This document shows positions 1-13,100 of a DNA stretch of 64,000 nucleotides, in pieces. The stretch spans positions 21,066,622 to 21,130,621 of the forward strand of contig NC_133123.1 of NCBI RefSeq assembly GCF_033568475.1, written 5' to 3'. The notes below the pieces were generated by a model. It saw nothing but the letters and a program-made list of their open reading frames with translations, was not told the origin of the DNA and made no database searches. How positions within the stretch are numbered: the stretch's first letter is position 1; each line of letters opens with the position of its first letter. Source of the stretch: Henckelia pumila (lineage: Eukaryota > Streptophyta > Magnoliopsida > Lamiales > Gesneriaceae). The translations under genes were made by a program, and so were the position numbers.

Positions 1-420
1 GTGCTAAAGGATCTGGGATTGTTGTGGGTGACACCAAAGACAACGAAGGATTTGTACGCAACAGATTTGGGATGTTCTTTGGGCAAAAGAGGGAAAACTC
101 TTTGGGAAATTACAATACATTGTGTTTGTTGGAACGTATGGCTGGAAAGAAATCGAAGAATCTTCGAAGACGTAGAAGACTCGATTGAAGAGATTTGGGA
201 TAAGATCAAACTGAGAGTAGCAGTGTGGTTACATAGTTTAAATGATTTCCAAGCTTTTGCGATTTCAGATTTGTATAGGGGTTGGAGTCTTGTTTTGAAT
301 TAGCATAATCTTCATATTAGATCCCTAGACTAACTCGTGGACCTCTGGTCCACATTTGTATGTAACTTTTAACTTTTTTACCTATTAATAACATGACATT
401 TGTTTCTGATAAAAAAAAAA
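1..420 (+). mobile_element. LINE 3' end: reverse-transcriptase C-terminus, 3' UTR and poly(A)
   Basis: The window opens inside a LINE. Bases 1-303 encode the last 100 residues of a plant L1-type ORF2, downstream of the RT core, with the usual HCVCWNVWLERNRRIF block and a YRGW end. About 110 bases of 3' UTR and a run of A at 410-420 follow. The same block recurs in the LINEs at 4909 and 7575 and, inverted, near 22.7 kb, so these belong to one related group. It lies in the intron before the first visible MBD exon, in the gene's sense direction. Its 5' part is outside the window, so its full length cannot be judged. Confidence 0.85.
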
Positions 421-537
421 ATGGTATTGCAGCCAGTTCTCCCTTTGTTGTAGGATTCTTTGCAGGTAAGTCACAAATTTCATGCTATCTCACGGATTTC
501 TTTTTATTTTTCTTTTCTTTGAATGCTAAAATCGCAG

Positions 538-1112
538 CCTGAGAATGTTGGTGAAGCATTTTTGAAGCCAGACACATCTCTGCAAAGCAAATCCGTGACA
601 GATACAGATTGCAGTCCTCTAAAGAGGAACAGCAAGCACTCTTCCCCTAGGGTTTGTGCTGTGATGAGCTCATCAATGACTGTAGATTTATTGAAATCAT
701 TTCATATGGTTTAGCTTCATAAATTTGGTATTTGTCTAGGTTTCTGCTGAGAGCACATCAGTTGAGGGGTTACCCGATGGCTGGATAAGAGAAATTATGA
801 CAAGGAAATCTGGAAATAAGATAAGAAAGGATGCGGTGAACATCCTTTTCCATTCTCTCGCATCCATAAAAACAAAACTTCATGCATGTTGTTTTTTCAT
901 ATTGCATATTTTACTTAGGTCAGTAGTTTAGCCACTTTCTTATGATACATTCATAATTTCTGCAGTACTACACGGATCCAGTCACTGGCTACATGTTTCG
1001 TTCTAAAAGTGATGCTTTGCGGTATCTGAAAACTAGTGATATTGGTAGTTGTGCTGTCAAACCCAAGAAGAAGGAGCTGGGTGATCTCACGCTCATAAAG
1101 GATAACATTCCT
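538..1112 (+). other. MBD module 1 (exons 538-651, 740-835, 966-1112)
   Basis: This is the first visible cassette: a 38-codon linker exon, a 32-codon exon with LPDGWIREI and RKSGNKIRKDA, and a 49-codon exon with YYTDPVTGYMFRSKSDALRYL. Aligned by eye to the MeCP2 MBD, it keeps the first arginine finger (Arg before KSG), the Asp and Tyr at the domain mid-point, and the second arginine finger in FRSK. It is the only module here with all four DNA-contact positions. Introns within it are short (88 and 130 bp). Confidence 0.88.
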
Positions 1113-4100
1113 GTGAGTGTGTGGCTTAGTTGAACTCTGTTGTCTGTATTTGGTTTGTCTTGCCTTTTGTTGTTTTGTTTCTGTGTTAACGAGTTCAGGA
1201 GAAGTACTGGTTATTGATTATGGTTGATACTTGTTTATTAATGACAAAAACTCGACTTTTTTTTTTTTTTTATAACAGGAGGTACTTATAGTTACAAGGA
1301 AACAAATCGACTTAACGTCTTGACCTAATTAGAGGGACCTATTTAACTCAAACTAAATCAAAATAATTTATCTTTTATATTAGGAAGTTGTGTTTCAACA
1401 CTCCACCTCAGTTTGAGTCTTATAAACATCATATGACGTCCTAACAACATTTTTAAGCTTAATTGATAAGCTTTGATGGACTGGCTTGGTCAGTCAAGAA
1501 AACTAGGTCATTTTCTATTGTGAACAGGCATATCTTGCTGCCTGGTCATTATTTATTAGGTCTTTGGCGACCAACGCTTATACTGTTCATTTAGTATGGT
1601 AATGTTACGGTCCCTAATTTGGATCACGTTATGGGATGATCAGTGCATTCTGGATAAGGTTTCGAGGCTCGTTTTGTGAGAATCTCGTGATCTTACATTT
1701 ACATATTTGATTTTAGAATCTGGGATAATTTTATTCCTTTGGAACAATTGCCATTTAAATATGAGAAAGGAAATTAATTTTTCCTAGCAAGAAATCTTCT
1801 AATTTTCCTGGCAGAAAATCCACCGTAATTCCTCTATCCATGGCTAGAATGCGAGCAATATTTAAAAAACGAAAGTAATAAAATTCTTCTAATTTATTCC
1901 TTATTTTTGAATCTTACATACATTGGATGTGAATAAAAGGGAACAAGCAACCTCAAGCAAATGACGATTTTGCGTTCCGCGACCTGTTTTGTTGAGGGGT
2001 GTCTACACAAGAGCTTTGTTGCGTAATGCCATGAGTGGCAAGGTAATTACCCAACGCAGAGTTAAAATAGTCACGGGCGCGTTCAGAACGGAGTATCTGG
2101 ATATTGGCGGAGAATTGTGTTTGGATCATGGTGTGGAAATGTTTGAAGAGGGATGTTGATGTCGTTTCAGATTTTTCCTGAATCAGGAAAACCCAAGGGA
2201 GTCGGGTATGATCATCCGTAAATAAAAGGAACCAGCGGGCACCTGTTACATCTTTATACTCTCGACGGTTCGCATATATCAGTGTGTGAGGGAGAAGAGG
2301 GTAGATGGTTTGTAAGGTTGTGAGGTGAAAGAGTGACATGTGTGTTAAGAAAACTGACAAATATCACACTTTGAAGGTTTTGAAGTTTCGTTACTGAGAA
2401 GATAAGGAAACAACTTGGATAGATACAAAGAATTCAAATTCCCTAATCGATAATGCCATAATAACAAGTCACTATCCTTATTGGAGTGAAAAGTAGAGCA
2501 GGAAATAGAAAACAAGGAGTCAGGAACACTCGGAGTTCTTGGGAGAAGCTTCCATCCTGAGAAGGTATAGATCAGCATTGCCAGTTGTTTTCCCCGACAG
2601 TAGATACTGAAAGATGCAAGTCACATGTAAATTTAGCGTTGCATTTGACAGTGGAATTGGGTTGACTGACAGTTAATAAGTTTCAAGTAAGATCTGGCAC
2701 AAAGAGAACAGACTGTATACAAATATCCCGGGGGTCATTGAACCAATACCAACTACCGAGGAGCTAGATCCATTGGCAATGTGTACTGAACACGAATCCC
2801 ACAAGAACTATATGAATCAAATAAAGACAAGTTCCCGGGAATATGGTTGGATGCACCCGAATCAACAATTGAAACATTAGATAATTACTGTTTCAAAGCA
2901 AAGCACCGGGAAAATGGTCATTATCAGATTGATGGGCAATGTTACCAGACCCAAGGAATGAAGAGGAAGGTGCCGAGGGCTGACCGAACATGGATTTCAG
3001 CGTCTCCAATTGTTCCTTGGTGAAGGGCAGCAGATTTAAAGAGGAACTTTCAGTAGCAGCAGCTGTTGCTTGTCGAGCTTGATTCGGCTTCCAATCGGCT
3101 GGCTTCCAAGGGATGCGCCAGCATGTCTCGAGGGTGTGATTTGGCTTCTTACACTTTGGACACCATGGTCGACCATTGCGTATATGGTTATCCCCTGGTG
3201 AGCCAGCTGGCAAAGGCGGAGGGGCAGTAGGCCCAGTGCTAGTATTGAAATAGGATCGGTGAGAGGCAAGGACTGACCCATCTACAGAAGGGACGAACCG
3301 AGAGAGCCCAACATGAATTGGCGGCTACTTCATGGTGCACCTCGAAAAAAGATGCACGAAGGCCAGGTAGTGACTTGGTGCCCAAAATATGGTCGCACTC
3401 ATCATCGAGAGATTGATTCAGTTCCAATAGAAAGAGAAAAAAAATGCTTCGTTTCCGAGTTGGAGTGGAAGAGAGTTACGTTTGTGGGAAATGTCCAGGC
3501 ATGAGACTCGTATAAATCAGCGAGTGAGTGCTTTAAAATTGGTGGTGACACTGTCATCGCCTTGGCGCAGACCATACAGCAGGCCCTAGATGCGAGATCA
3601 CTCGGACGGATTCTCTTTAGATGTACAGAGACATCGTCCCAGATATCCTTGGCTGTACTGTGGAGTAAAAAATTCTCACCGATCTCGGGTTTCATAGAAT
3701 TAATGATCCATGACATGATCATGTTGTTCCAAATCCTTAATTTCTCATCTCCAGCAGCTGGACACTTCGAGGCACCCGAGAGATAATCCTCCTTTCGTTT
3801 GTCGCAGAGGAACATCTTAACGAACGAGGCCATTGGAGATAGTTTTGACCAGTTAATTATGACACATGATGGAGGAGAAAGGTATAGCCTTGGGAAAAGG
3901 TGACGCGGTGGGGTTGGGCGACGGATTGTCACCGGAAGATGCCATATTGCCGAATGAGATCTTGGCTGGAGTTTGCCCGGATCTTCTGATACCATGTAGA
4001 AAATATAGAAATAAAGTCTTCGAAGAGAAAAATATCATTCTCCTTGATTCAAGAATGAAGAGTAAAACCTAATTTATAAGTTTGAAATCAGTGCTAAATT

Positions 4101-7100
4101 ATTGAAAATAATCTACTCCTAGTTTAACTTGATAAACATACCCATAATACAAGATTGAGAATCCTAGCTATTAATAAATAGAATATTCAACCATCCTTGT
4201 ACAAGTAAACTAGGAGTCATTGTTCTATAACTAGGAATAATGAATTCTATAAACAAATATCTTGTACTTTTTATTTTAAAACCCTAATAAATCAGTTCTT
4301 CTCAATCTATATTTTTCGGTATTTAGCTACAGTTCCACATCTAGTCCACTCCAAGAATAACATCACACCCATCTAATGGAATTACTTGAAGTTGAGCCTC
4401 AAATTTATAACCATTCAGTTTCCAGGTAAACAGTAAGAACTTCGGAATACTTATGGTCTTGCAGTTTTGCTTCTGTCAGCTACAGTAACCACCTAAGGTG
4501 TAGTCTCCATCAACGAACAATTCAAATGTCTTGCCATGTTATTCTGTCGAGGTAGTAATGGATTCTTCCACTGTCTATCAAAGCGGTAAGAGCCTTTTTC
4601 GCAAAACACATACCTTATTGGTGGTTTTTACTCCTATTTCCCATTAAGACATGCGATGATATCTCTCTTCAATCTCTACTTCTCTTTTGCCGATTTCTTA
4701 CCTTTCCTCTCCCATTGCAGTATCTTCCTTCTCTGTTGCGATGATCATCAACTTTTGAAATTTGCACACAAAGTTGTAGTCTCCTGATTGATATGACCAA
4801 CTCTCTCTTCTTATTTTGACGATAAACTGATAACTGGTGTAGATTTGAATGGTTGACATGAAATTCAGAGTGAGTTGGAATAGATGTTGAATTAGGTATA
4901 CCTTCTAATTGGGGCCTGGCTTTCTAGGATAGACTATAAACTATATAGTTGTCTTCCCCCTTACCAACTAAGTGGATCGGTTGAGGCCTGATAGGTGGTG
5001 GTATCACACCCTTCTCAAAGAAACCGTAAGGTGGAGAAATTGGATTCAAGGTTGTGTCTCGAACGTTTCATTCTCGGTTTTTATACCATGGAAAGTTTAA
5101 AAGGTGAAAAAGGGGCTCAGGCAAGGCGATCTGCTGTCACCCTTTTTGTTTAATTTGGTGGCTGATGTGATGGGTGTTACGGGACAAACACGGTTCTATC
5201 AATGGGCATGTTGGTTGATAAGGCGAAGTCTTTGGAGCTCACCAGGGGAGTGCTTGTTGGTATAGAGAGGCTGGAGATTTCTCACGTTCAATTTGCTGGT
5301 GATACACAGCTTTTTGTTAATGAAGCTGGACATTTGCGCTTTTTGGTGGAAATTCTAAAATCATTTTGTCAAATGTCATGATGGAAGATTAATTTAGAGA
5401 AAAGTACCTTGATGGGGCTTAATTTTGAGGAATAAGAGGTGGTTGATTTGGTGGCAGAAATCGGTTGTGGGAGTGATTCTTGGCCTATTAAATATTTGGG
5501 GATTCCGTTGGGAGGTAATTCATTGAAATTATCGTTTTGGGAGCCCGTTTTGTCTAAGATGTCAAATAAATTAGCAAGTTGGAAGCAGACATTTTTGTCC
5601 AGAGGGGGTAAACTGACATTAATTTCAGCTGTGTTGAATGCTTTGCAGATTTATTTCATGTCTTTGTTTAGAGCACCGAAAGATGTAGCTGATGTTATGG
5701 AAAGATTATGAGAGATTTCCTTTGGGAATGAGCTGACGGGATTCACATGGTCATTGCGTGGCTTGGGATAAGGTCTGTACACCAAAGGAAAAAGGCGGTC
5801 TGGGTATTGGGAATATTGGTTTAAGGAATAGGGCTCTTCTAGGAAAGTGGTGGTGGAGATTTTCACAGGAGCGAGAGGCATTGTGGAGAAAAGTTATTGT
5901 TAATAAATACAGGATGCGGGATAATGGATGGGATGCGGAGTTGGCTAGCATCGTCATATTTAGAAGCTCTTGGAAGCGTATCTCCAGAGTTTACTTGGTT
6001 TTCATCCAGTCGGTTACAGCAGTGCTCAAAGTGGGTAACATTTTAAGATTTTGGGAAGACAGGTGGTGGGGGGATTCCGCTTTCAAGGATCTTTATCCTT
6101 CTCTCTTCCAGTTATCTTCGATTTATAACTCTCCGATTTCTTGTTTTGCTTAGTTGGAAAGTCAATCCCTAGATTCGGTTGTCTTTTGGAATTTTCATTT
6201 TAGACGGGCTTTGACGGATGTGGAAGTGGACGAGTTAAGTCTTTTGTTAGAATCCTTAGAGAGAGTTAGGTTGGATGCAGGCTTCGGATTTTAGGAAGTG
6301 GTTGGGGGATTCTACGGGTCTTTTCTCGGTTAAATTTTTCTCTGAGTCTTCTTTCCCTGACAGGTATTTCTCTTCGTTTTCTTTGTTTCGCGTCATTTGG
6401 AAAATACCTATCTCATCGATGGTTCAAGTTTTTTCGTGGGTTGCAGTGCAAGAAAAGCTTCCAACCTGTGAGACTTTGCAAAAGCATTGGCCTTCGTGTT
6501 CCCTAAGTTCAAGGTGGTGAGTGCTTTGTCGGCGTGAGGTGGAGACACAGGACCACATATTCATTCATTGTCTTTTCACCAGTGGCCTTTGGTACAGGGC
6601 TCTTGCGGAGTTGGGTTTTTTGTGGTAACTCCAAGGTCAACAAAGAATTTATTTGTGGGAGATCTAGGGCGCGAACTTTGTAGAAGGGAGAGACTACTTT
6701 GGACGGTGGTGATTCATTGTTTTTGTTGGCACGTTTGGCTGGTGAGGAACAAGAGAATTTTTGAAGATAAAGCGGAATCGGGAGTTATGTGTTGGAAAAG
6801 ATCAAACCGAAGGCTTCTACGTGGATTAGGAATCACAAAAAGTTTGCTATGTTCTCAATTTTTAGATATAGTAAGAGACTGGAGGGCTATATTTTGTTGA
6901 TATTTAGTGGGTAGTACGGGTTATATATGCGGATTTCTTGTCCACTTTTTGTAATTATCACATGATCCTTTATATATATATAATATGATATATTATATAA
7001 AGTTTCTTATCAAAAAAAATATGATCTCCTTTCTTATTAAAAAAAAGGTATACCTTCTAAATTTGTTCCGTTATTGCTACATGAAAATTTAGTTATCTCA

Positions 7101-10100
7101 CAAATTCTTGCATATGCCAATTTTTTTTTATTCTTTTCTTTTAATTTGTTTATCTTTCAGCTTGATAATGTTGGTTTTACCAATTTGAAGTCAGACACGC
7201 CTTCACAATGCAAATTCATGACAGATGAAGATTGCATTTCTGAAAAGAAGAACAAACACACTTCTACCATGGTTTGTACTGCGATAAGATCTTAAGTACT
7301 TCTATATTTATGTCAAGCTTGGTTTTTTAAGCTTCTGACATTGGAAGGATGTCTAGGTTCCCACTGAAGTTACATCAGTAGATGGGTTACCTCCAGGCTG
7401 GATAAAAGAAGTGAAGACCAGTAAATCCGGGAATAAGATTAGAAAGGACTCGGTGAGCAGCTCTTTTACCTTTCTAGTACACTTTCACGACCAATAATTC
7501 AAACCATCTATGATTATAGCATGTAGGTGTATGCACCATGATTTTGCATTACTATTTGGCATTTGCACGTTTTTGTGTGTGGTTTCTGCATGGATGCAAT
7601 ATATATCAACAGTAGAGGCAGGTTTCTGGAAGTTTATAAACTAGCGCAGGGGGGCTTCAAACAGCGTATAATCGTACCCAGCGGTCGAGCAGAGGGTGGT
7701 TGGATTAAGCTGGCTAATCATCTACGTTTTTTTATACAAAGAAAGAATGTCAATGCATCGGCTCATGTCAGACATGGTAAGGGGGTCGAGATATCTGAGC
7801 AACGAGGTACGAAGAATCTGGAGAACATTAAGCCGCAAGATCTACTGGCCAATGAGAATATCCGTCCCTGTTCGGTCAAGGATTGGCAGAAAGCAATCAT
7901 TATTACTAAGGCACGGGTCAACATATCTTGGGAGGCAGCGGTCTTTGCTTTGAGGAAGGTAGTTAAGAGGAGGATTGAGTTATTCTCGTTTCAGGCAAAT
8001 AAGGCAGTATGGTGGCCCCACAATGCAGAAGAGGCGTCTTATTTCGTGGGGTTAAAGAAAGGTTTTTTCGAAAAAAGGGTGACGTTCTTCGAAGGCTGGA
8101 GAACGGAGGTCAATAGGGAAGTAGAGATGCTTGCATGTTGCAATAGCTGGGTGAGAATTTTCGGATTGCCTTGGGACTTATGGTCAAGCGAGGTGTTCCG
8201 GAGCGTGGGGGAGCAGTGCAGGGGTTTACTGGATATTAGCCGTGACACTATCTTGCTTAGAGATTTGTCCGCCGCCAAAATTAAGGTGGTGGGGAGGATT
8301 CATCAACAGTTTCGTGCAAATTTTGACACCTCGAGGCCCTATGATGGTGCGACTTGAAGTGGTCTCTGTCAATCCAGCAGCTTACGATTACTACGAAAAG
8401 CGCTCATATGCTCAAGTTGTGGCGGACGGAACAACAGTGACGGAAGGTCGAGATGCAGGGAAGGAAGCGTTGGAAAAAGGTAGGGATATTATTTCGGGCT
8501 ATGATGGTGATAGAGGATCGAAGCAGACTGATTCGGTGGATCCAGTAGATGAGTCAAAGGGGCAGTCTATAGTCAACAATCGTGTTAGTGCTGAGGAGGA
8601 GATAGATGCAAATATTAAAGACAAGGGGATTCTTCATCAAATCTCAATAGGGGCAAGTGGCAGCGGCGATAGATCGTGGGGATCAGAACCTATTCTAGGA
8701 GGCCGCCAGGTTAAAATACTCAAAAGATTGTGTCCAAAAGTGATGGGCGAGTTTCGGAGAAGAGTAATACAGCCATTGAGGGAGTTTGAAGAGGATAAGA
8801 CAGAGACACCTTCTAAAGAGGCTGGCATAGTGCCGGAGAGACCTTCATCTCCACGTTTAGAGATTGTGTATTCAAGACGACAAGCTCGAGCCACAGAGAT
8901 CAGAATCCCAGGGAAAAGCGAAGGCGGCTGGAACGAAGACCCATTGGGAAACGGTCTACAAGGCAATACCAGTAATTTCACTGGGCTTATAGAGGAAGAA
9001 TTTCTTCAAGAATCAGACGGTGATTTGTCATCGGAGGATTCAGACTCGTTTCAAACTGATAGTTCAGTGGTAGGCGATTCTCTTGTCAATTCCCCGACTA
9101 ATTCATGTCTCAAGGACATCAGGGGCATCTTCGCATCACATCCAGGTTCGTACTCTATACCTTCACAGGGACACGTGAGCGACTCTGAGCCCAAGTCGGA
9201 ATCGATGGCTCTTCCAGACAATTCCGGTTTAAAAACCGTACAAATCCTTTGTCTCTTTCTGCTGGGAGGGGGGTAGGAGCAGGGGGGTAGAACCAAGCTC
9301 CAGGGTGAGTGAAAAGCCGGTGCTCCATATGAGGGAGGAGTTTGTGGGAGTGAAGGAGGCTTTGGTGTCAGAGGAGTTCAAGGAGGGCCGAATTAATGAC
9401 TGTCTTGCTAGACTGGAGGTGAGAAAAGTTAGCTTTGGAATTCCAGAGGCTGTGGTATTACATTAAAGAATCTCAAGGAGTGGTCAACACCGGGTGCTAC
9501 AGTTGGTTAATGGAGATTTTTTTTTGTAACATTAGGGGGGGAGGATCGAGCAGTAGGAGAGGGTTGATCAGAACAATTCTTCGTAGAGAGAAACCGGATA
9601 TAGTGGTCCTATTGGAAACTAAAAGGCAGCGGGTGGATAGGAGGTACATAGCTAGCCTTTGGAAATCTAGATTCATAGAATGGGTGGAGTTGCCAACTTT
9701 GGGCAGATCTGGAGGCATTTTGGTGGCGTGGAATTCTCGGATGGTGGTAGTAAAGGATAACTTGATTGGGGAGTTTTCGGTCTCTATTGAAATAGGAAAG
9801 GATCTTAACTCAGTGTGGTGGTTTTCGGCAGTCTACGCTCCGTGTGGCCCAAGAGCTCGACAGAATTTCTGGGATGAATTAGCAGGATTGAAGGTGATTT
9901 GCGGTCCACTATGGTGTGTAGGCGAAGACTTCAATGTGGTGAGAACTTTGAGTGAGAAATTGAATAGCAACACTCTAACCTGCAGCATGAGATGTTTTGA
10001 CGCTTTGATTAACGAGATAGAGCTGTATGACCCCCCCCCCCCCCCCCTGTTGAACTCTAAGTTCACGTGGTCTAACATGCGGTCATCACCCATCTGGTGC

Positions 10101-13100
10101 TGATTGGACAGATTCTTGTTCTCGGGAGGATGGAAGGAGACGTTCGGGTTCTGCAGACAATCAGTGCTACCGAGAGTTACTTCTGATCATTTTCCTTTGA
10201 TCTTGAACACTTCGAAGGGAGAGTGGGGGCCTACACCTTTTAGATTTGAAAATGTATGGCTTAAGCATAAGAATTTCAAGGAGGAATTCTTCAGCTGGTG
10301 GACGAGTCAAAATCCTCAAGGCTGGGAAGGCTACAAATTTATGAGCAGATTAAAGGGAACGAAAGCGGAGGTCAAAAAATGGAATGTACAGAATTTTGGG
10401 AACTTAGATATGAGGAGAAATGAGTTGGAGAAAAAGATTCAAGCGTTGGATGTTCAAGAGTGGGAAGGAACGGGATCAGATAACTTGGTGGAGGTCAGAA
10501 GAGTTATCAGGACTGAGTTAGAGGAGATAGTTTGCAGAAAATTGCAAATGGAAGCTCAGAAGGCGAATATTAAATGGTTAAAGGAAGGGGTTTGCAATTC
10601 AAAATTCTTCCATTCTTTACTTAGTCAAAGGAGAAGCAGGACTTGTATGGAGAGCTTGGAGTTGGAAGATGGAACTGTAAGCACAAACAACGATAATATC
10701 AGGTCGGCAATTATAGATTTCTTCACAAAACTTTACAGTGAATCAGATAGAGGGGGATGGGGTGTCGAAGGGGTAGAATGGAGTGCAATTGACAGAGAAT
10801 CCATGGAGCAGCTCGAGCTACCTTTTTTCGAGGATGAAATTAAAAAAGCAGTTTTTGAGTGCGAAGGATCGAAAGCCCCGGGACCATCTTACTTCTCAAT
10901 GGAAGTTTATAAGGAGTGTTGGCACACTATCAAAGAGGATTTGATGAAGGTGTTTAAGGAGTTCTATGAGGGAGGTATTGTGAATGGAGTAACGAATGAG
11001 ACGTATATTTGTTTGATACCAAAAAAGAAAGATTCATTGCGCATCAAGGACTTTAGACCGATTAGCCTAGTCACTAGTCTTTACAAGATAATCGCTAAGG
11101 TGCTAGCGTCGCGTCTCAAGAAGGTGCTAGCGATTACTATCGCACAACCATAGAGCGCTTTCATTGAAGGTCGTCAAATTTTGGATTGTTGCTTGATTGC
11201 GAATGAGGCGGTGGAAGAATTCAGATTGAAGAAGAAGAGAGGATGGTATTCAAGGCGGACTTCGAGAAAGCCTATGACAAATTGGCAATTCTTGGATTTT
11301 GTTCTTCATAAGAAAGGGTTTGGGAATAGATGGAGAAACTGGGTTAAAGGCTGTCTCAGAAATGTAAATTATTCAATAATTGTTGACGGGAGACCGAGCG
11401 GTAAAATTAAGGGAGAGAAAGGGTTACGGCAGGGAGACCCTTTGTCTCCGTTCCTGTTTACCTTGGTGGCTGATGTTTTGGGAAGATTGATCGACAAGGC
11501 AAAGTCATTAGATCTATTTAAAGGGTGGGAGATAGGGAGGGAGAGAATTGAGGTATCTCACATTCAATTTGCCGATGATACTCTGTTTTTTGCGCAGAAT
11601 GAGGATCATGTGAGATTGCTGATGGATATCTTGTTTATGTTCTGTGATATGTCCGGATTAAAGATTAATAAGGAGAAAAGTGCATTGCTGAGCATTAATT
11701 GTGAAAAAGAAGTGGAGGAAGAGTTGGCTAGGGAGATAGGATGCGGGGTGGAATCTTGGCCCATTCAATATATTGGAGTACCATTGGGAGGGAATCCACT
11801 AAAGGTTTCTTTTTGGGAACCAGTGATCTTTAAGATGTTTAAAAGGCTATCTAGCTGGAAGAAAGCATTCCTATCGAAAGGAGGCAGACTCACGCTGATT
11901 TCGGCGGTCATGAGTGCCCTTCCCTTGTATTATCTGTCGCTGTTTAGGATCCCAAGCGGAGTTGCAGAGGCCATGGAGAAGATTATGAGGAATTTTTTGT
12001 GGGATGTATCGGATGGGGAAACTCACTGTCATCTGGTAGGCTGGGATAAAGTATGTAGACCTAAAGATAGAGGGGGTTTGGGAATAGGCTATCTCTGCCT
12101 TCGGAACAAGGTTTTGCTAGGTAAATGGTGGTGGCGATTTTCGACGGAGGGGGACACATTTTGGAAGAGACTTATAGCGAGCAAATACGGAGTTCAAGAT
12201 AACGGTTGGGATGCGGGATTGGCTAGACATAGCACTTTCAGAAGTCCGTGGAAATTCATATCTAGGACATCCGGCTTTCAGTCACTCTGTGAGGGCGGTG
12301 GTTAAAGGGGGGATAGATTTAGATTTTGGGAAGATTGCTGGGTGGGGAATTCTAGTTTCAAGGATTTTTTTCCTAACCTTTTTCAGATTTCTAGAGAGCA
12401 CAATAGACAAATTTCATTTTTCCTTTGTCGAGATCCATGTTATTCCTCTATAACTCTTTATCTTGGAACTTGCATTTTCGACGCGAATTGAGGGATGAAG
12501 AATTGGGCCAGCTAAGAAACTTGCTGGAAACTTTGAGGGGGGTAAACTTAGTAGAGGGCGTGGAGGATGCGAGAAAATGGGTGTGGGACATTTCAGGTTT
12601 GTTTTTTGTCAAGTCTTTCTTCGAGTCTTTCTTTCCGGAGGATCGATTTCCTAGCTTTCCTCTTTTCTGCACAATCTGGAAAGCTCCTGTTCCGACGAAG
12701 GTTCAGGTTTTCTCATGGACAGCTGCGTTGGGAAGATTACCTACCTGCGACTTGATTCAAAAGAGGCTTCCGAATATCTCCCTCGGCCCGAATTGGTGTC
12801 TCCTATGCAAACAAGGGGGAGAGACTTAGGATCATATGGTTATTCACTGCCCATTTTCTAGTTCATTGTGGAACCTAGCTCTCAAGGAATTGGAGTTATC
12901 TTGGGTGACTCCGAACTCAACAAAAGACTTATATGCTACTGATTTAGGAGGTCGGCTTGGAGAGAGAGGGAGAGTCTTTTGGTTAGTAGTGGTACATTGC
13001 GTGTGTTGGTCGTTATGGCTGGAAAGGAACAGGAGAAAGGAGAATATTCGAAGGCAGTGAAGAAGCGGTGGAAGAACTTTGGGACAAGATCAAATTGAGA

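Noticed and set aside
430..466. A micro-exon before module 1 (region with TTGCAG and TTTGCAGGTAAG)
   Set aside because: Splice-like signals are present, but the other modules have no equivalent exon and the frame adds nothing recognisable.
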